A DNA stretch of 64,000 bases, from positions 1,674,001 to 1,738,000 of the forward strand of contig OY763325.1 in assembly GCA_963667315.1 (NCBI GenBank), read 5' to 3'. Under the pieces are notes generated by a model that was given only the letters and a program-made list of their open reading frames with translations, ran no database searches and was not told where the DNA came from. Shown here piece by piece: positions 26,584-35,493 of this stretch. The position numbers and the translations under genes were made by a program. The stretch is from DAINPP01 sp963667315. GTDB taxonomy: Bacteria > Thermotogota > Thermotogae > MWEM01. Position 1 is the first letter of the stretch. Each line of letters opens with the position of its first letter.

Positions 26584-27545
26584 TGTACACGCTCCTCTTC
26601 AAGTATTTTTATCCATTTTCCGATCACTTGATTCACATGCCTATAACTCTCCTCATGCGGCACATGACCACTATTTGAAATAATCTCCAATGTGATATTA
26701 TCATTTTTTGATGCAGATTTTCGAATCTTTTCGAGATTAACCACACGATCGTATTCTCCCATAATACAGAGCGTATCCATATCAACCGTTTCAAAGCAGG
26801 CTGTCATGTCAAAATCTCCCTGATTCAAGGTAAACTCGATCAACGCCTTCTCCCAATCATCTATCCGTGTATATTTTCTGTACGCCTCCCTGACTTCCGT
26901 TGTAATTTTCGAATCATCATACCACGCCTCATCCAAACCACTTTCAAGTGCATTTGCCAGAAATCCTTTAAATAGAGAAACGCTGTTTCTTATCAGAGGA
27001 TTCGTAAACAGTTTCGCAAACGGATTCTCGTCAAATGCATGCTCCAGCGCAGGAGAAATCAGGACAAGTCCCACTATATTATCCGGGAATTTTTGATAAT
27101 AATCAAGCGCTATCGGTGTTCCTGCCGAATGACCGACTAAAAATACCGTTCGGTCATCAAGCTTAAGAAATCGCAACAGCTGCCTGGCAAGAACCGCCTG
27201 GTTGCTGAACCCATACCAGTTGGTATCCCGCTTATCGGTATCCAAAATACGTTCGCTCAACCCAAAGGGCGGTCTATCATAGGTTATCATGAGATAACGT
27301 CCTTTATACACTTCGATCATTTTTTCCCATGTATAGGTACTTGAACCAAATCCATGAAACAACAGCATGACAGTTTTATCACAGTCATTCAGATCCCCGA
27401 AGCTTTTATAGTGCAGGATCACACCCTCGAGATTGACAAACAGACTGTCTGTATCCGCCAAAACTTCAGCGGAAACCGAGAATAAAGCCATATGGAAAAG
27501 AATCATCCCCACACCGATCAGAATAGTCCTGCGTGTCACATTCAT
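26580..27545 (-). CDS. Alpha/beta hydrolase, probably secreted or membrane-anchored
   Basis: About 321 residues. The start is uncertain: ATG 27545, with GTG codons one codon upstream and two downstream also near the GGGG ribosome site. The N terminus is a hydrophobic signal/anchor (about 6-27, ending FSVSAEV). The core is an alpha/beta hydrolase: oxyanion segment LLFHGFGSS, nucleophile elbow VGHSAGTPIA, a likely acid in MGEYDRV and histidine in SGHVPHEE. Substrate unknown. It is coupled to proC by overlap. The promoter is probably the minus-strand TATAAT at 27615-27610. Confidence 0.82.
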   Translation of the reverse strand: MNVTRRTILIGVGMILFHMALFSVSAEVLADTDSLFVNLEGVILHYKSFGDLNDCDKTVMLLFHGFGSSTYTWEKMIEVYKGRYLMITYDRPPFGLSERILDTDKRDTNWYGFSNQAVLARQLLRFLKLDDRTVFLVGHSAGTPIALDYYQKFPDNIVGLVLISPALEHAFDENPFAKLFTNPLIRNSVSLFKGFLANALESGLDEAWYDDSKITTEVREAYRKYTRIDDWEKALIEFTLNQGDFDMTACFETVDMDTLCIMGEYDRVVNLEKIRKSASKNDNITLEIISNSGHVPHEESYRHVNQVIGKWIKILEEERVQ

Positions 27546-27693
27546 CACCCCGACATCATTATTTATTTTCTATTTAAGTACATTTTCAACCTTTTATTAG
27601 CTTCGGTTCATTATACCGTTTTATTTTAAAAAAACACAAGTATTTGAAAATTTTTAACACGCAAATTTCAAATAAAGCAGCTTGAATCCTCCC

Positions 27694-27738
27694 TCGAAAG
27701 TCCTTTTTTCTGTGCTATAATCGGATATAAAATATCCG
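27694..27738 (+). promoter_or_regulatory. ord-ortAB promoter with start-site palindrome
   Basis: TCGAAA (27694-27699), a 16-base spacer and TATAAT (27716-27721) form a promoter. The perfect inverted repeat CGGATAT-AAA-ATATCCG (27722-27738) begins directly after the -10 and covers the expected transcription start, so it could be an operator. No regulator gene is adjacent. Confidence 0.58.
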
Positions 27739-27795
27739 TGAAACTTAAAAATCATGGATTATAGACAAATATATTTTATTCAGGAGGTTTTATTA

Positions 27796-28809
27796 ATGAT
27801 TAGAGTACTTGCTTGGGGATTGGGCGCAATGGGTTCTGGAATTGCAAAGAACCTTTCAGAAAAAGAAGGCATTCAGCTCGTAGGGGCTATCGACAGAAAT
27901 GAGGCGCTTATCGGAAAAGACCTTGGAACATTCCTTGGAAAAGAAGAAATGGGAATTACGATTGGAAATGATATCGAAAAGAAACTGGACGAAACCTATC
28001 CGGATGTTGTCGTGATTGCCACTCATTCATTCGTCGATGTTGTGTTCCCTCAGATTCTCAAATGTATCGAAAAGAATGTAAATGTTGTTACAATAGCCGA
28101 AGAAATGGCCTATCCGTTCGAAAGCAACCCGGAACAGGCGGAAATCATAGACAAGATGGCAAGAAAACATGGCGTTACAGTACTCGGAACCGGTGTCAAT
28201 CCCGGATTTGTTCTTGATCAGCTCATTCTCAATATGACAGGCGCCTGCCTGAAAGTTAACAGCATCAAGGCGCAAAGGATCAACGATCTGTCCCCGTTCG
28301 GTAAAACCGTTATGGAAACTCAGGGTGTCGGAACGACTGTTGAACAGTTCAACGCCGGAATCGCCGACGGATCAATCGTTGGGCATATCGGATTCCAGCA
28401 GTCTATCCAGATGATCGGAGACTATATGGGCTGGGCAATCGACAGAATAGAAGAAGAAAGAGAACCAATTGTGTCAAAAACTTCCAGAGAAACACCGGTT
28501 GTCAAAGTTGAACCGGGAATGGTAGCAGGTTGCAGACATATCGGAAGAGGATACGAAGGGGATGAATTGAAGATAGAACTTATTCACCCGCAGCAGATTC
28601 ATCCTGAAGTAGAAGATGTCGATACAGGCGATTACATTTGGATTTACGGCGACCCGGATATATCTCTCGCCATCAAACCGGAAATCCCCGGAGGTAAAGG
28701 AACAATGGCAACCGCAAGTAACATGATCCCTATCGTTTGTGACTGGGATGCCGGTCTCTTCTCCATGGCCGACATGCCAATTCCGGTATGTCTTCCGGAC
28801 CGATTCTAA
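27796..28809 (+). CDS. ord: 2,4-diaminopentanoate dehydrogenase
   Basis: 337 residues; ATG 27796 follows AGGAGGTT by seven or eight bases. In the oxidative ornithine pathway of anaerobes it oxidatively deaminates 2,4-diaminopentanoate to 2-amino-4-oxopentanoate with NAD(P)+. It has a dihydrodipicolinate-reductase-like N-terminal Rossmann domain (WGLGAMGSGIAKNL, about 7-20). Order and spacing with ortA and ortB match the known ord-ortA-ortB block in Clostridium-type gene sets. Recognition rests on fold plus context. Confidence 0.9.
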   Translation: MIRVLAWGLGAMGSGIAKNLSEKEGIQLVGAIDRNEALIGKDLGTFLGKEEMGITIGNDIEKKLDETYPDVVVIATHSFVDVVFPQILKCIEKNVNVVTIAEEMAYPFESNPEQAEIIDKMARKHGVTVLGTGVNPGFVLDQLILNMTGACLKVNSIKAQRINDLSPFGKTVMETQGVGTTVEQFNAGIADGSIVGHIGFQQSIQMIGDYMGWAIDRIEEEREPIVSKTSRETPVVKVEPGMVAGCRHIGRGYEGDELKIELIHPQQIHPEVEDVDTGDYIWIYGDPDISLAIKPEIPGGKGTMATASNMIPIVCDWDAGLFSMADMPIPVCLPDRF

Positions 28810-28828
28810 GATAAACGGGGATGTTAGG

Positions 28829-29146
28829 ATGACTGAAAAGGCTATAAAAGGACAGTATGTAAAAATATACAAAACAATTCTCCAGCCTTCTCAGCGAGCG
28901 GCAACTGTACCCGAAGACACAAAAAAGGTACCGCTTGAGATGTGGCTGAACGGTTTCCTTGTCGACGACACGGCAACAATCGGAGATGAGATAGAAATAA
29001 AGACCGTTACAGGAAGGTCCGTAAAGGGAAAACTGGTAGATTGCGATCCGAAATATGAACACAGTTTTGGCAAACCGATTCCCGAACTCCTTGAGATAGG
29101 CCCGAAGATCCGCAATTTTATCGATGGGGGTGAATACGATGGATAA
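28829..29146 (+). CDS. ortA: 2-amino-4-ketopentanoate thiolase, alpha subunit
   Basis: 105 residues from ATG 28829, 19 bases after ord. It is the small partner of OrtB, and together they cleave 2-amino-4-ketopentanoate with CoA to alanine and acetyl-CoA. The protein is short and beta-rich, with no catalytic motif recognisable alone (core PLEMWLNGFLVDDTATIGD); the call comes from its size and its position between ord and ortB. It overlaps the ortB start by 8 bases. Confidence 0.86.
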   Translation: MTEKAIKGQYVKIYKTILQPSQRAATVPEDTKKVPLEMWLNGFLVDDTATIGDEIEIKTVTGRSVKGKLVDCDPKYEHSFGKPIPELLEIGPKIRNFIDGGEYDG

Positions 29147-30566
29147 CTTCAACAACATTGTTGACAATTCCTACAATGCCGTTATGGGTAGAAGAACCCA
29201 GATCATGAAAAAAGCCGTTGGTATTGATTATGACAAATACGAGATTGACGGGATCGCTTTTGATTATGAAAAGATGATGAGTGAAGTGGGATACAGTCTT
29301 GAAGAACTCAGAGCCATTCAATCTGAAACGGCTGTGGGGAATACACCACTCGTCGAGCTTAAACAGATCAACAAACTTATAAAGAAGATTTCAGCCCCCG
29401 GCAAGGGTGCAAGAATCTTTCTGAAGGATGAGGCGGCAAATCCGTCTGGAAGTTTCAAAGACAGAAGGGCAAGCGTCAGTGTCTACGAGGCGCAGAAAAA
29501 CGGATACAAAGGCGTTATAGCGGCTACAAGCGGAAATTACGGAGCGGCCGTTGCCTCTCAGGCTGCAAAACGTGGACTAAAATGTATCATCGTTCAGGAA
29601 ACATTTGACAGCCGCGGGGTGGGACAGCCTGAAATCGTTGAAAAAGCCAGAGCTTGTGAAGCCTATGGGTCGGAAGTGGTTCAGCTCACAGTTGGCCCGG
29701 AACTCTTTTATTATTTCCTCGTTCTCCTTGAAGAAACGGGGTATTTCAACGCCTCATTATATACACCGTTTGGTATCGCAGGGGTTGAAACACTTGGTTA
29801 CGAACTCAACGAACAGATGATCGCAAAGACAGGAAAGAGTCCCGACTATGTCGTCGTCACACATGCCGGCGGCGGAAATCTCACCGGAACGGCAAGAGGG
29901 CTTATCAAAGCGGGGGCAACGGATACAAAGATCGTTGCCGCAAGTGTTGATCTCTCAGGACTGCATATGGCAAGTGACAGCGATTTCAACAGAAAATCTT
30001 TTACAACGGGACATACCGGTTTTGGTATTCCATTTGCAACTTTCCCGGACAGATCCGATGTTCCGAGAAATGCCGCAAGAGCCTTGAGATATATGGACAG
30101 ATATCTCCTCGTTTCACAGGGTGAAACGTTCTATGTCACAGAACTTCTCGCACAAGTGGAAGGAATGCAGAGAGGGCCTGCCGGAAACACTTCATTAACC
30201 GCAGCCATCGCTCTGGCAAGAGAACTTGACGATGATCAGACCATCGTCGTTCAGGAAACAGAATATACCGGTGCTGGAAAATGTCCGAGTGCCCAGCTGA
30301 CCTTCGCAAAGGAAAACGGTGTCATCGTCAGAACGGGAGATCCCGCAGAAAACAATCCCGGTAGGGAGATTGTGATTCCGGAACATCCGAACCAGTTGCA
30401 TTATACTGAGATGAAGATGAACAGGATCAGAAAATCCTATATCAAACAGGCGATCAGATCCTGTGACAGGGATGTTTTCTCGGAGGCTGAATTAAAGTTC
30501 ATAGCCGAAGATACAAATCTTGAAAAAACTGAAATCATGAACATCATTGAAGCATTAAAGGGCTAG
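29139..30566 (+). CDS. ortB: 2-amino-4-ketopentanoate thiolase, beta subunit (PLP-dependent)
   Basis: 475 residues; ATG 29139 is preferred over 29124 because GGGGGTG lies seven bases before it. It is a fold-type II PLP enzyme: the lysine is Lys107 in NPSGSFKDRRA, a phosphate loop TSGNYGAAVA follows, and a second glycine-rich loop AGGGNLTG lies near 245. The N-terminal extension of about 70 residues is usual for OrtB. With ortA it yields alanine and acetyl-CoA from the ornithine-derived ketone. The upstream aminomutase genes (oraS/oraE) are not in the window. Confidence 0.93.
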   Translation: MDNFNNIVDNSYNAVMGRRTQIMKKAVGIDYDKYEIDGIAFDYEKMMSEVGYSLEELRAIQSETAVGNTPLVELKQINKLIKKISAPGKGARIFLKDEAANPSGSFKDRRASVSVYEAQKNGYKGVIAATSGNYGAAVASQAAKRGLKCIIVQETFDSRGVGQPEIVEKARACEAYGSEVVQLTVGPELFYYFLVLLEETGYFNASLYTPFGIAGVETLGYELNEQMIAKTGKSPDYVVVTHAGGGNLTGTARGLIKAGATDTKIVAASVDLSGLHMASDSDFNRKSFTTGHTGFGIPFATFPDRSDVPRNAARALRYMDRYLLVSQGETFYVTELLAQVEGMQRGPAGNTSLTAAIALARELDDDQTIVVQETEYTGAGKCPSAQLTFAKENGVIVRTGDPAENNPGREIVIPEHPNQLHYTEMKMNRIRKSYIKQAIRSCDRDVFSEAELKFIAEDTNLEKTEIMNIIEALKG

Positions 30567-30675
30567 CAATAAATTTGATAACCCGTTCCTGTATTAAGTG
30601 AAACGGATTATCAGATGTGACAGGGTGGGCTCATCAGAAGCCCTTTCCTTGTCACTAAATCAGGAGGTAACCACA

Positions 30676-31539
30676 ATGATTGGAATTATTAGTGATACGG
30701 GTACAGATATCCCCCCAATGATCTCAGAAAAAAATTACGTTGAGGTTGTGCCGCTTAAGGTCGTCATGGAGGATATCGTATTGAAAGATGGAGAAAGAGA
30801 TGAATTCCCACGGATCATCGCTTATATGGAAAACGGATTTCCCAAAACGACCCTGCCATCTTTCCATGAAGTAAAAGAAAAGATGATGAATCTCATCGAT
30901 AAAGGGATAAAAGAGATCATCGCATTTAATATTTCAAACAAACTCAGCGGTACGCACAATATCTTCCGGCTTGTTGCTGAAGAGGTCACAAAAGAAAACC
31001 AAGACGTCAGGATTGAATTGTTTGATACGCTCGATGTCTCAATTGGTTGTGCTAATTACATCGTCAAGGCTGATCAGATGATTGAAGCGGGAAAAGACTT
31101 TCAAGAGATCGTTTCTTATATGAGAGAGGCGATTCCGAAGAAATCCACCGTATTCTTTACGATACCGACGATTAAATATCTCAAAGCCGGTGGCCGTATC
31201 GGCAGAGTCAGCGGTACCATCGCTGAAATCCTCAACATCAAACCCGTTATCCGATGTGATGATGATGGCGTTTATATCACAGTCGGAAAGGCAAGGGGGT
31301 TGAAAAAGGCCTATAAAATGGTCAAGGAAAATGCCTATAACATCATCAGAGAAAATGATGTTAATATATGCGGAATAGCATGGACCGGAAACGCCCCGGA
31401 AACTTTGAAAGAAATCGAGCAGATCAAAAAGGATCTGAAGGAACTGGGTGTTAAAAAGGTTTACGGCCATCATATAAACGCAACACTCTTTGTCAATACA
31501 GGGTTGGAATTGATTGGTGTGGCACCGTATATTGAATGA
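30676..31539 (+). CDS. DegV/FakB-family fatty-acid-binding protein (copy 1)
   Basis: 287 residues; ATG 30676 follows AGGAGGT. DegV-fold proteins bind a fatty acid; the FakB members present it to the kinase FakA for phosphorylation and phospholipid synthesis. Family marks are GIISDTGTDIP at the N terminus, TTLPSFHEV (about 60), SNKLSGT (about 90) and GGRIGRVSGTI (about 180). The final motif is YGHHINATLFVNTG. It is a close paralogue of the next gene, in tandem. The gap after ortB contains imperfect stem-loops, including GGGCT/AGCCC. No fakA is in view. Confidence 0.88.
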   Translation: MIGIISDTGTDIPPMISEKNYVEVVPLKVVMEDIVLKDGERDEFPRIIAYMENGFPKTTLPSFHEVKEKMMNLIDKGIKEIIAFNISNKLSGTHNIFRLVAEEVTKENQDVRIELFDTLDVSIGCANYIVKADQMIEAGKDFQEIVSYMREAIPKKSTVFFTIPTIKYLKAGGRIGRVSGTIAEILNIKPVIRCDDDGVYITVGKARGLKKAYKMVKENAYNIIRENDVNICGIAWTGNAPETLKEIEQIKKDLKELGVKKVYGHHINATLFVNTGLELIGVAPYIE

Positions 31540-31594
31540 AAAGTGATGCTCTCATCAGATAATCATCAAATAGCGTGAAAAGGAGATGGGTATA

Positions 31595-32458
31595 ATGATA
31601 GGAATGATTTGTGATACAGCTACTGATATCCCTCAGATACTCAGTCAAAAGGATAACGTGGAAGTCGTGCAGTTGAAGGTCATACTGGGTGACGATGTTT
31701 GTCTTGATGGTGAAAAAGATGCTTTCCCAAAGATAATCAAATACATGGAGACCGGATTCCCCAAAACAACTCTTCCAACCTTCCACGAAGTAAAGGAAAA
31801 GATGATAAACCTCATCGATAAAGGCATCACAGAAATATTAAGTTTCAACCTGTCCAACAAATTAAGTGGCACTTTTAACATCTTCAGACTTGTAAAAGAG
31901 GAAGTGTGTCAAGAATACCCTAATGTCCGGATAGAACTATTTGATACGCTGAGTGTTTCAGTTGGCTGTGCAAACTACATGATAAAAGCGGATCAGATGA
32001 TGACAGCGGGAAAAACATTTGAAGAAATCACTGAATATCTTAGGGACGCCATCCCCGAAAAATCCTTCGTTTATTTCACGATTCCAACGTTGAAATTTCT
32101 CAAAGCCGGTGGTCGTATCGGCAGAGTCAGCGGTACCATCGCTGAAATCCTCAATATCAAACCGATCATCACATGTGGTGACGACGGGATTTATAATACT
32201 GCCGGAAAAGCAAGGGGCTTAAAAAAAGCATATAAACTGGTAAAAGACTTCGCTTATAAAATCATTAAAGAGAACTCTGTAAAGATCTGCGCTGTTGCAT
32301 GGGGCGGAACGGATAGAGAAACACTAATGGAAGTGGAAAAGATCAAAGCCGAACTCGCAGAAATGGGTGTCGAAACGGTATACGGTCATCATGTTAATCC
32401 GACTTTATTCGTGAATACAGGGCTCAAAATGATTGGTATCGCGCCCCTGATCGAATGA
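31595..32458 (+). CDS. DegV/FakB-family fatty-acid-binding protein (copy 2)
   Basis: 287 residues, the same length as copy 1. ATG 31595 is chosen over ATG 31586 because the AAAGGAG site ends at 31585 and would be too close to the latter. It aligns with copy 1 almost throughout (TTLPTFHEV, SNKLSGT, GGRIGRVSGTI, YGHHVNPTLFVNTG), including a long nearly identical DNA stretch around 32100-32150. This indicates tandem duplication. It lies directly upstream of the tetR-fab genes, which supports a role in fatty-acid handling. Confidence 0.88.
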   Translation: MIGMICDTATDIPQILSQKDNVEVVQLKVILGDDVCLDGEKDAFPKIIKYMETGFPKTTLPTFHEVKEKMINLIDKGITEILSFNLSNKLSGTFNIFRLVKEEVCQEYPNVRIELFDTLSVSVGCANYMIKADQMMTAGKTFEEITEYLRDAIPEKSFVYFTIPTLKFLKAGGRIGRVSGTIAEILNIKPIITCGDDGIYNTAGKARGLKKAYKLVKDFAYKIIKENSVKICAVAWGGTDRETLMEVEKIKAELAEMGVETVYGHHVNPTLFVNTGLKMIGIAPLIE

Positions 32459-32483
32459 TTTCATAATTTCTCTTGACAAACGC

Positions 32484-32536
32484 TTGACAAAATTTAATTT
32501 TCTATGATATACTTCCGTTCGATGACCGAGGGTCAT
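32484..32536 (+). promoter_or_regulatory. tetR promoter with operator
   Basis: TTGACA (32484-32489), an 18-base spacer and TATACT (32508-32513) form the promoter; a second TTGACA lies at 32473. The perfect inverted repeat ATGACC-GAG-GGTCAT (32522-32536) covers the expected start. A similar palindrome lies at the fabF promoter. Confidence 0.7.
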
Positions 32537-32576
32537 TTTGTTAGACAAAATATGATTCGATAAAAAGGATTTGAGT

Positions 32577-33218
32577 ATGAAGAACAGAGAAGCAAAGAGC
32601 AATATGATAGTTGACGCAGCGGAACAATTATTCTTTTCACAGGGCTTCAAGGCAACCTCCATGGATCAGATAGCACGAGAGGCTGATGTCGCTAAGGGAA
32701 CGCTTTACCTTTATTTTAAAAGTAAAAAGGAACTTTATTATGCAGTGGGTCAGCGTGCGATGGAATGTTTGAAGGGAATGTTTGACGAAACATCCGTTGC
32801 CGCAAAAACCGGACTTGAAAGATTGTTTTCATATGCAAAAGCCTTTTTAAAATTTCAGAAAGAACATCCGAATTATTACGACTTCATCATCAATTATCAG
32901 GGAGAAAAATACAAGCTGAGTAAACAGGGCCGTGAAGTTAAATCAACTTATGAAGGAAGTATCCATCTCTTTTCAAGTGTAATGGATTCAGTTAAGGAAG
33001 GGATGGAAGACGGTTCGATTAAAGTGGATATGGAGCCGGAACTACTGGCCAGTCTTTTATGGTGTGAAATCTGTGGTGTGGCTCAATTTGCAGGGTTAAG
33101 AGAGCTTTTCTTCAAGCAGTTTTCGAGTGAGGTAACGGCTGACAATATCAGAGACGGTTTCCTCAATCTCACCGAATTTTTTATCTCCGGTCAGAAAAAA
33201 GAAGAATTTGATACTTAG
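32577..33218 (+). CDS. TetR/AcrR family regulator, probable regulator of the fab genes
   Basis: 213 residues; ATG 32577 is preferred to the TTG at 32571 because of the AAGGA spacing. The N-terminal helix-turn-helix is typical: AAEQLFFSQGFKATSMDQIA, then KGTLYLYFKSKKELYYAV. The C-terminal ligand domain (about 60-210) is helical, as in acyl-responsive TetR members. It is upstream of fabF-fabK-fabD-acpP in the same direction, and related palindromes occur at its own and the fabF promoters. Repression of both, relieved or reinforced by an acyl ligand, is inferred. Confidence 0.88.
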   Translation: MKNREAKSNMIVDAAEQLFFSQGFKATSMDQIAREADVAKGTLYLYFKSKKELYYAVGQRAMECLKGMFDETSVAAKTGLERLFSYAKAFLKFQKEHPNYYDFIINYQGEKYKLSKQGREVKSTYEGSIHLFSSVMDSVKEGMEDGSIKVDMEPELLASLLWCEICGVAQFAGLRELFFKQFSSEVTADNIRDGFLNLTEFFISGQKKEEFDT

Positions 33219-33222
33219 CAGG

Positions 33223-33283
33223 TTGATTTTGTATTTTTTTTGTGAGATAATGACTCGAAGTCAGTAATGACTGGGGATTCATT
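33223..33283 (+). promoter_or_regulatory. fabF promoter with TetR-type operator
   Basis: TTGATT (33223-33228), a 17-base spacer and GATAAT (33246-33251) form the promoter. The inverted repeat ATGACT-CGA-AGTCAG (33250-33264) overlaps the end of the -10. A second ATGACT with a degenerate partner starts 17 bases later (33267). Half-sites match those at the tetR promoter (ATGACC...GGTCAT). Confidence 0.62.
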
Positions 33284-33309
33284 TTTAGGGAAGAAAGGGA
33301 GCGAGTTTT

Positions 33310-34539
33310 ATGAGCAGAGTAGCGGTAACAGGTATTGGAAGCATAAATTCCATCGGAAAGAATATAGAAGAGATCACACAATCATTAAAAGAACAGAAGA
33401 TAGGAATAGACTTTATTACACAATTTGATACGACGGAGCATACGACAAAGATCGCAGCGGAAATAAAAGATTTTGAACCAAAAGATCATTTTGAAAGAAA
33501 GATAGCCAAGAGATATGACAGATTCCTTCAACTTGGTATCGTAGCAGCAAGACAGGCTGTCGCGGACGCTCACTTTGAGAACGATGACTGGAAGGATAAT
33601 GCAGCCGTAACCGTTTCATCCGGAATTGGGGGCTTCAAGACCCTGCACAAGGAATATGCGAATCTCAACAGAAAGGGACCATCAGCGGTCAGACCTTTCC
33701 TCATTCCTATGATGATAGCTGATATGGCATCAGGAGCTGTCGCGTTGGACCTTGGAGCGAAAGGCCCGAACTTTTCAACGATGAGCGCATGTGCATCATC
33801 TCTTCACGCAATCATTTTGACAACCATGATGATTAAACACGGATACATAGAAGTTGGGGTTACAGGCGGAACCGAAGCTGTTATTGATCCGATGCCCATT
33901 GCGGCATTTGCGAATATGACCGCTCTTTCACCAAACGACAAAGACCCGGATAAAGCCTGCAGACCTTTTGATAAGGCGAGAAACGGATTTATCATGGGTG
34001 AAGGTTCCGGTGTTCTGGTGCTTGAAAGTGAAGAACATGCGAAGGCAAGAGGGGCCAGGATATACGGATACATCGACGGATTTGGAATGACGGAAGACGC
34101 CTATCACATCTCTCAGACCGATCCTGAAGGAAAGGGTGCCGCCAAGGCGATGAGACAGGCGATTGAAATGGCAGACTGCGGACTGGGAGAAGTTGACCTG
34201 CTCAACTGTCATGCGACAAGCACACCGGTTGGCGATGTTTCGGAAATCAAGGCGTTGAGATCGGTATTCGGTGAACAGCTTAACGCTATCACGATACAGG
34301 CCACAAAATCCCTGATGGGACATACCCTTGGAGCTGCCGGTGCGAATGAGCTGATTGCATCCATCATACAAAGTGAAGAGAATTTTGTTCATGGTATGCC
34401 AAATCTGGATGACCCTGACGATTTCTGTGAAGGGCTCGATATTTTCAAAGAAAACAAGCCTAAAAAGATCAACACCGTCATAAAAAACGCTTTTGGATTT
34501 GGCGGACACAATGCATCGGTACTCTATAGAAAGGCTTAA
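33310..34539 (+). CDS. fabF: Beta-ketoacyl-ACP synthase II
   Basis: 409 residues, ATG after AAAGGGAGCGAGTTTT. It extends acyl-ACP with malonyl-ACP in fatty-acid synthesis. The catalytic triad is Cys161 (SACASSLHA), His301 (CHATSTPVGD) and His338 (GHTLGAAG), the Cys-His-His pattern of FabF/FabB rather than FabH. Length is normal. First gene of the fabF-fabK-fabD-acpP row; the gaps of 3, -4 and 42 bases suggest one transcript. No fabH, fabG, fabZ or acc genes lie in the window. Confidence 0.95.
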   Translation: MSRVAVTGIGSINSIGKNIEEITQSLKEQKIGIDFITQFDTTEHTTKIAAEIKDFEPKDHFERKIAKRYDRFLQLGIVAARQAVADAHFENDDWKDNAAVTVSSGIGGFKTLHKEYANLNRKGPSAVRPFLIPMMIADMASGAVALDLGAKGPNFSTMSACASSLHAIILTTMMIKHGYIEVGVTGGTEAVIDPMPIAAFANMTALSPNDKDPDKACRPFDKARNGFIMGEGSGVLVLESEEHAKARGARIYGYIDGFGMTEDAYHISQTDPEGKGAAKAMRQAIEMADCGLGEVDLLNCHATSTPVGDVSEIKALRSVFGEQLNAITIQATKSLMGHTLGAAGANELIASIIQSEENFVHGMPNLDDPDDFCEGLDIFKENKPKKINTVIKNAFGFGGHNASVLYRKA

Positions 34540-34542
34540 AAG

Positions 34543-35493
34543 ATGAATACAAAGATGAACAGAATTACGGAACTTTTTGATATAGAATATCCGCTCATCC
34601 TTGGTGGTATGGCATGGGTGGGAACGGCAAAACTCGCAGCCGCCGTCAGTGAAGCCGGAGGACTCGGGACAATTGGATCCGGTGGAATGACGCCGGATAT
34701 ACTGGAAAGTGAATTGGATAAGATAAAAGACTTGACCGATAAACCATTCGCGGTGAATCTCATGTTGCTGAATCCATATATAGACGAATTGGTTCAGGTT
34801 TGCCTGAGAAAAGATGTAAAGGTCTATATTTTCGGAGCGGGTAACCCTTCAAAATATATAGAGGCAATCAAGGCCCAGAATGGAAAGATTCTTGCCGTCG
34901 TTGCTTCGGAGACACTGGCTCTCAGAATGGAACGAAACGGAATAGATGCGGTCATCGGAGAAGGGATGGAATGTGGCGGACACATCGGAACCCTTACAAC
35001 CATGACGCTCGTTCCAAAGCTGGCAAAGACCGTTAAAATTCCAGTTATCGCAGCAGGTGGGATCGCCCTTCCCGAACAGGTACAGGCTGCCTTCGCATTG
35101 GGAGCAGAAGGCGTTCAGGTGGGAACACGCTTCATCGCTTCAGAGGAATGTGAAGCACATGAGGTCTACAAGACTAAAGTGCTCAAAGGAAAGATAAGAG
35201 ATACGATTATTACAGGTGGAAAGCTCGGTCATCCGGCAAGATCCATCAAGACAAAATTCACGAGAAAACTCGGAAAGATAGAAAATGAATCTCCGGAAGA
35301 AGCTGAAAGACTCCTGGTTGGAAGTCTGAAAAAGGCCTTCCTTCACGGAAGTGAAGAGGAAGGTGTCTTCATGGCGGGTCAGGCAATCGGATTAATTGAC
35401 GAAATGAAGTCCGTCAGAGAAATAGTGGAAGAATTGTTCCCAATCGGGTATAATACCTTTGGTAAGATGGTAAAAGAAGAGGTGGCAGAATGA
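34543..35493 (+). CDS. fabK: Enoyl-ACP reductase II (FMN-dependent)
   Basis: 316 residues. FabK reduces enoyl-ACP with FMN and NAD(P)H and replaces FabI in some bacteria. The TIM-barrel is that of the nitronate monooxygenase/FabK family: YPLILGGMAWVGTAKLAAA at the N terminus, VIGEGMECGGHIG near 140, PVIAAGGIA near 168 and GVQVGTRFIASEE near 188. Placement between fabF and fabD supports FabK over nitronate monooxygenase. Its stop overlaps the fabD start (ATGA). Confidence 0.93.
   Translation: MNTKMNRITELFDIEYPLILGGMAWVGTAKLAAAVSEAGGLGTIGSGGMTPDILESELDKIKDLTDKPFAVNLMLLNPYIDELVQVCLRKDVKVYIFGAGNPSKYIEAIKAQNGKILAVVASETLALRMERNGIDAVIGEGMECGGHIGTLTTMTLVPKLAKTVKIPVIAAGGIALPEQVQAAFALGAEGVQVGTRFIASEECEAHEVYKTKVLKGKIRDTIITGGKLGHPARSIKTKFTRKLGKIENESPEEAERLLVGSLKKAFLHGSEEEGVFMAGQAIGLIDEMKSVREIVEELFPIGYNTFGKMVKEEVAE

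Noticed and set aside
34543..35493. Nitronate monooxygenase
   Set aside because: The same fold is possible, but the position between fabF and fabD and the ATGA overlap with fabD favour FabK.
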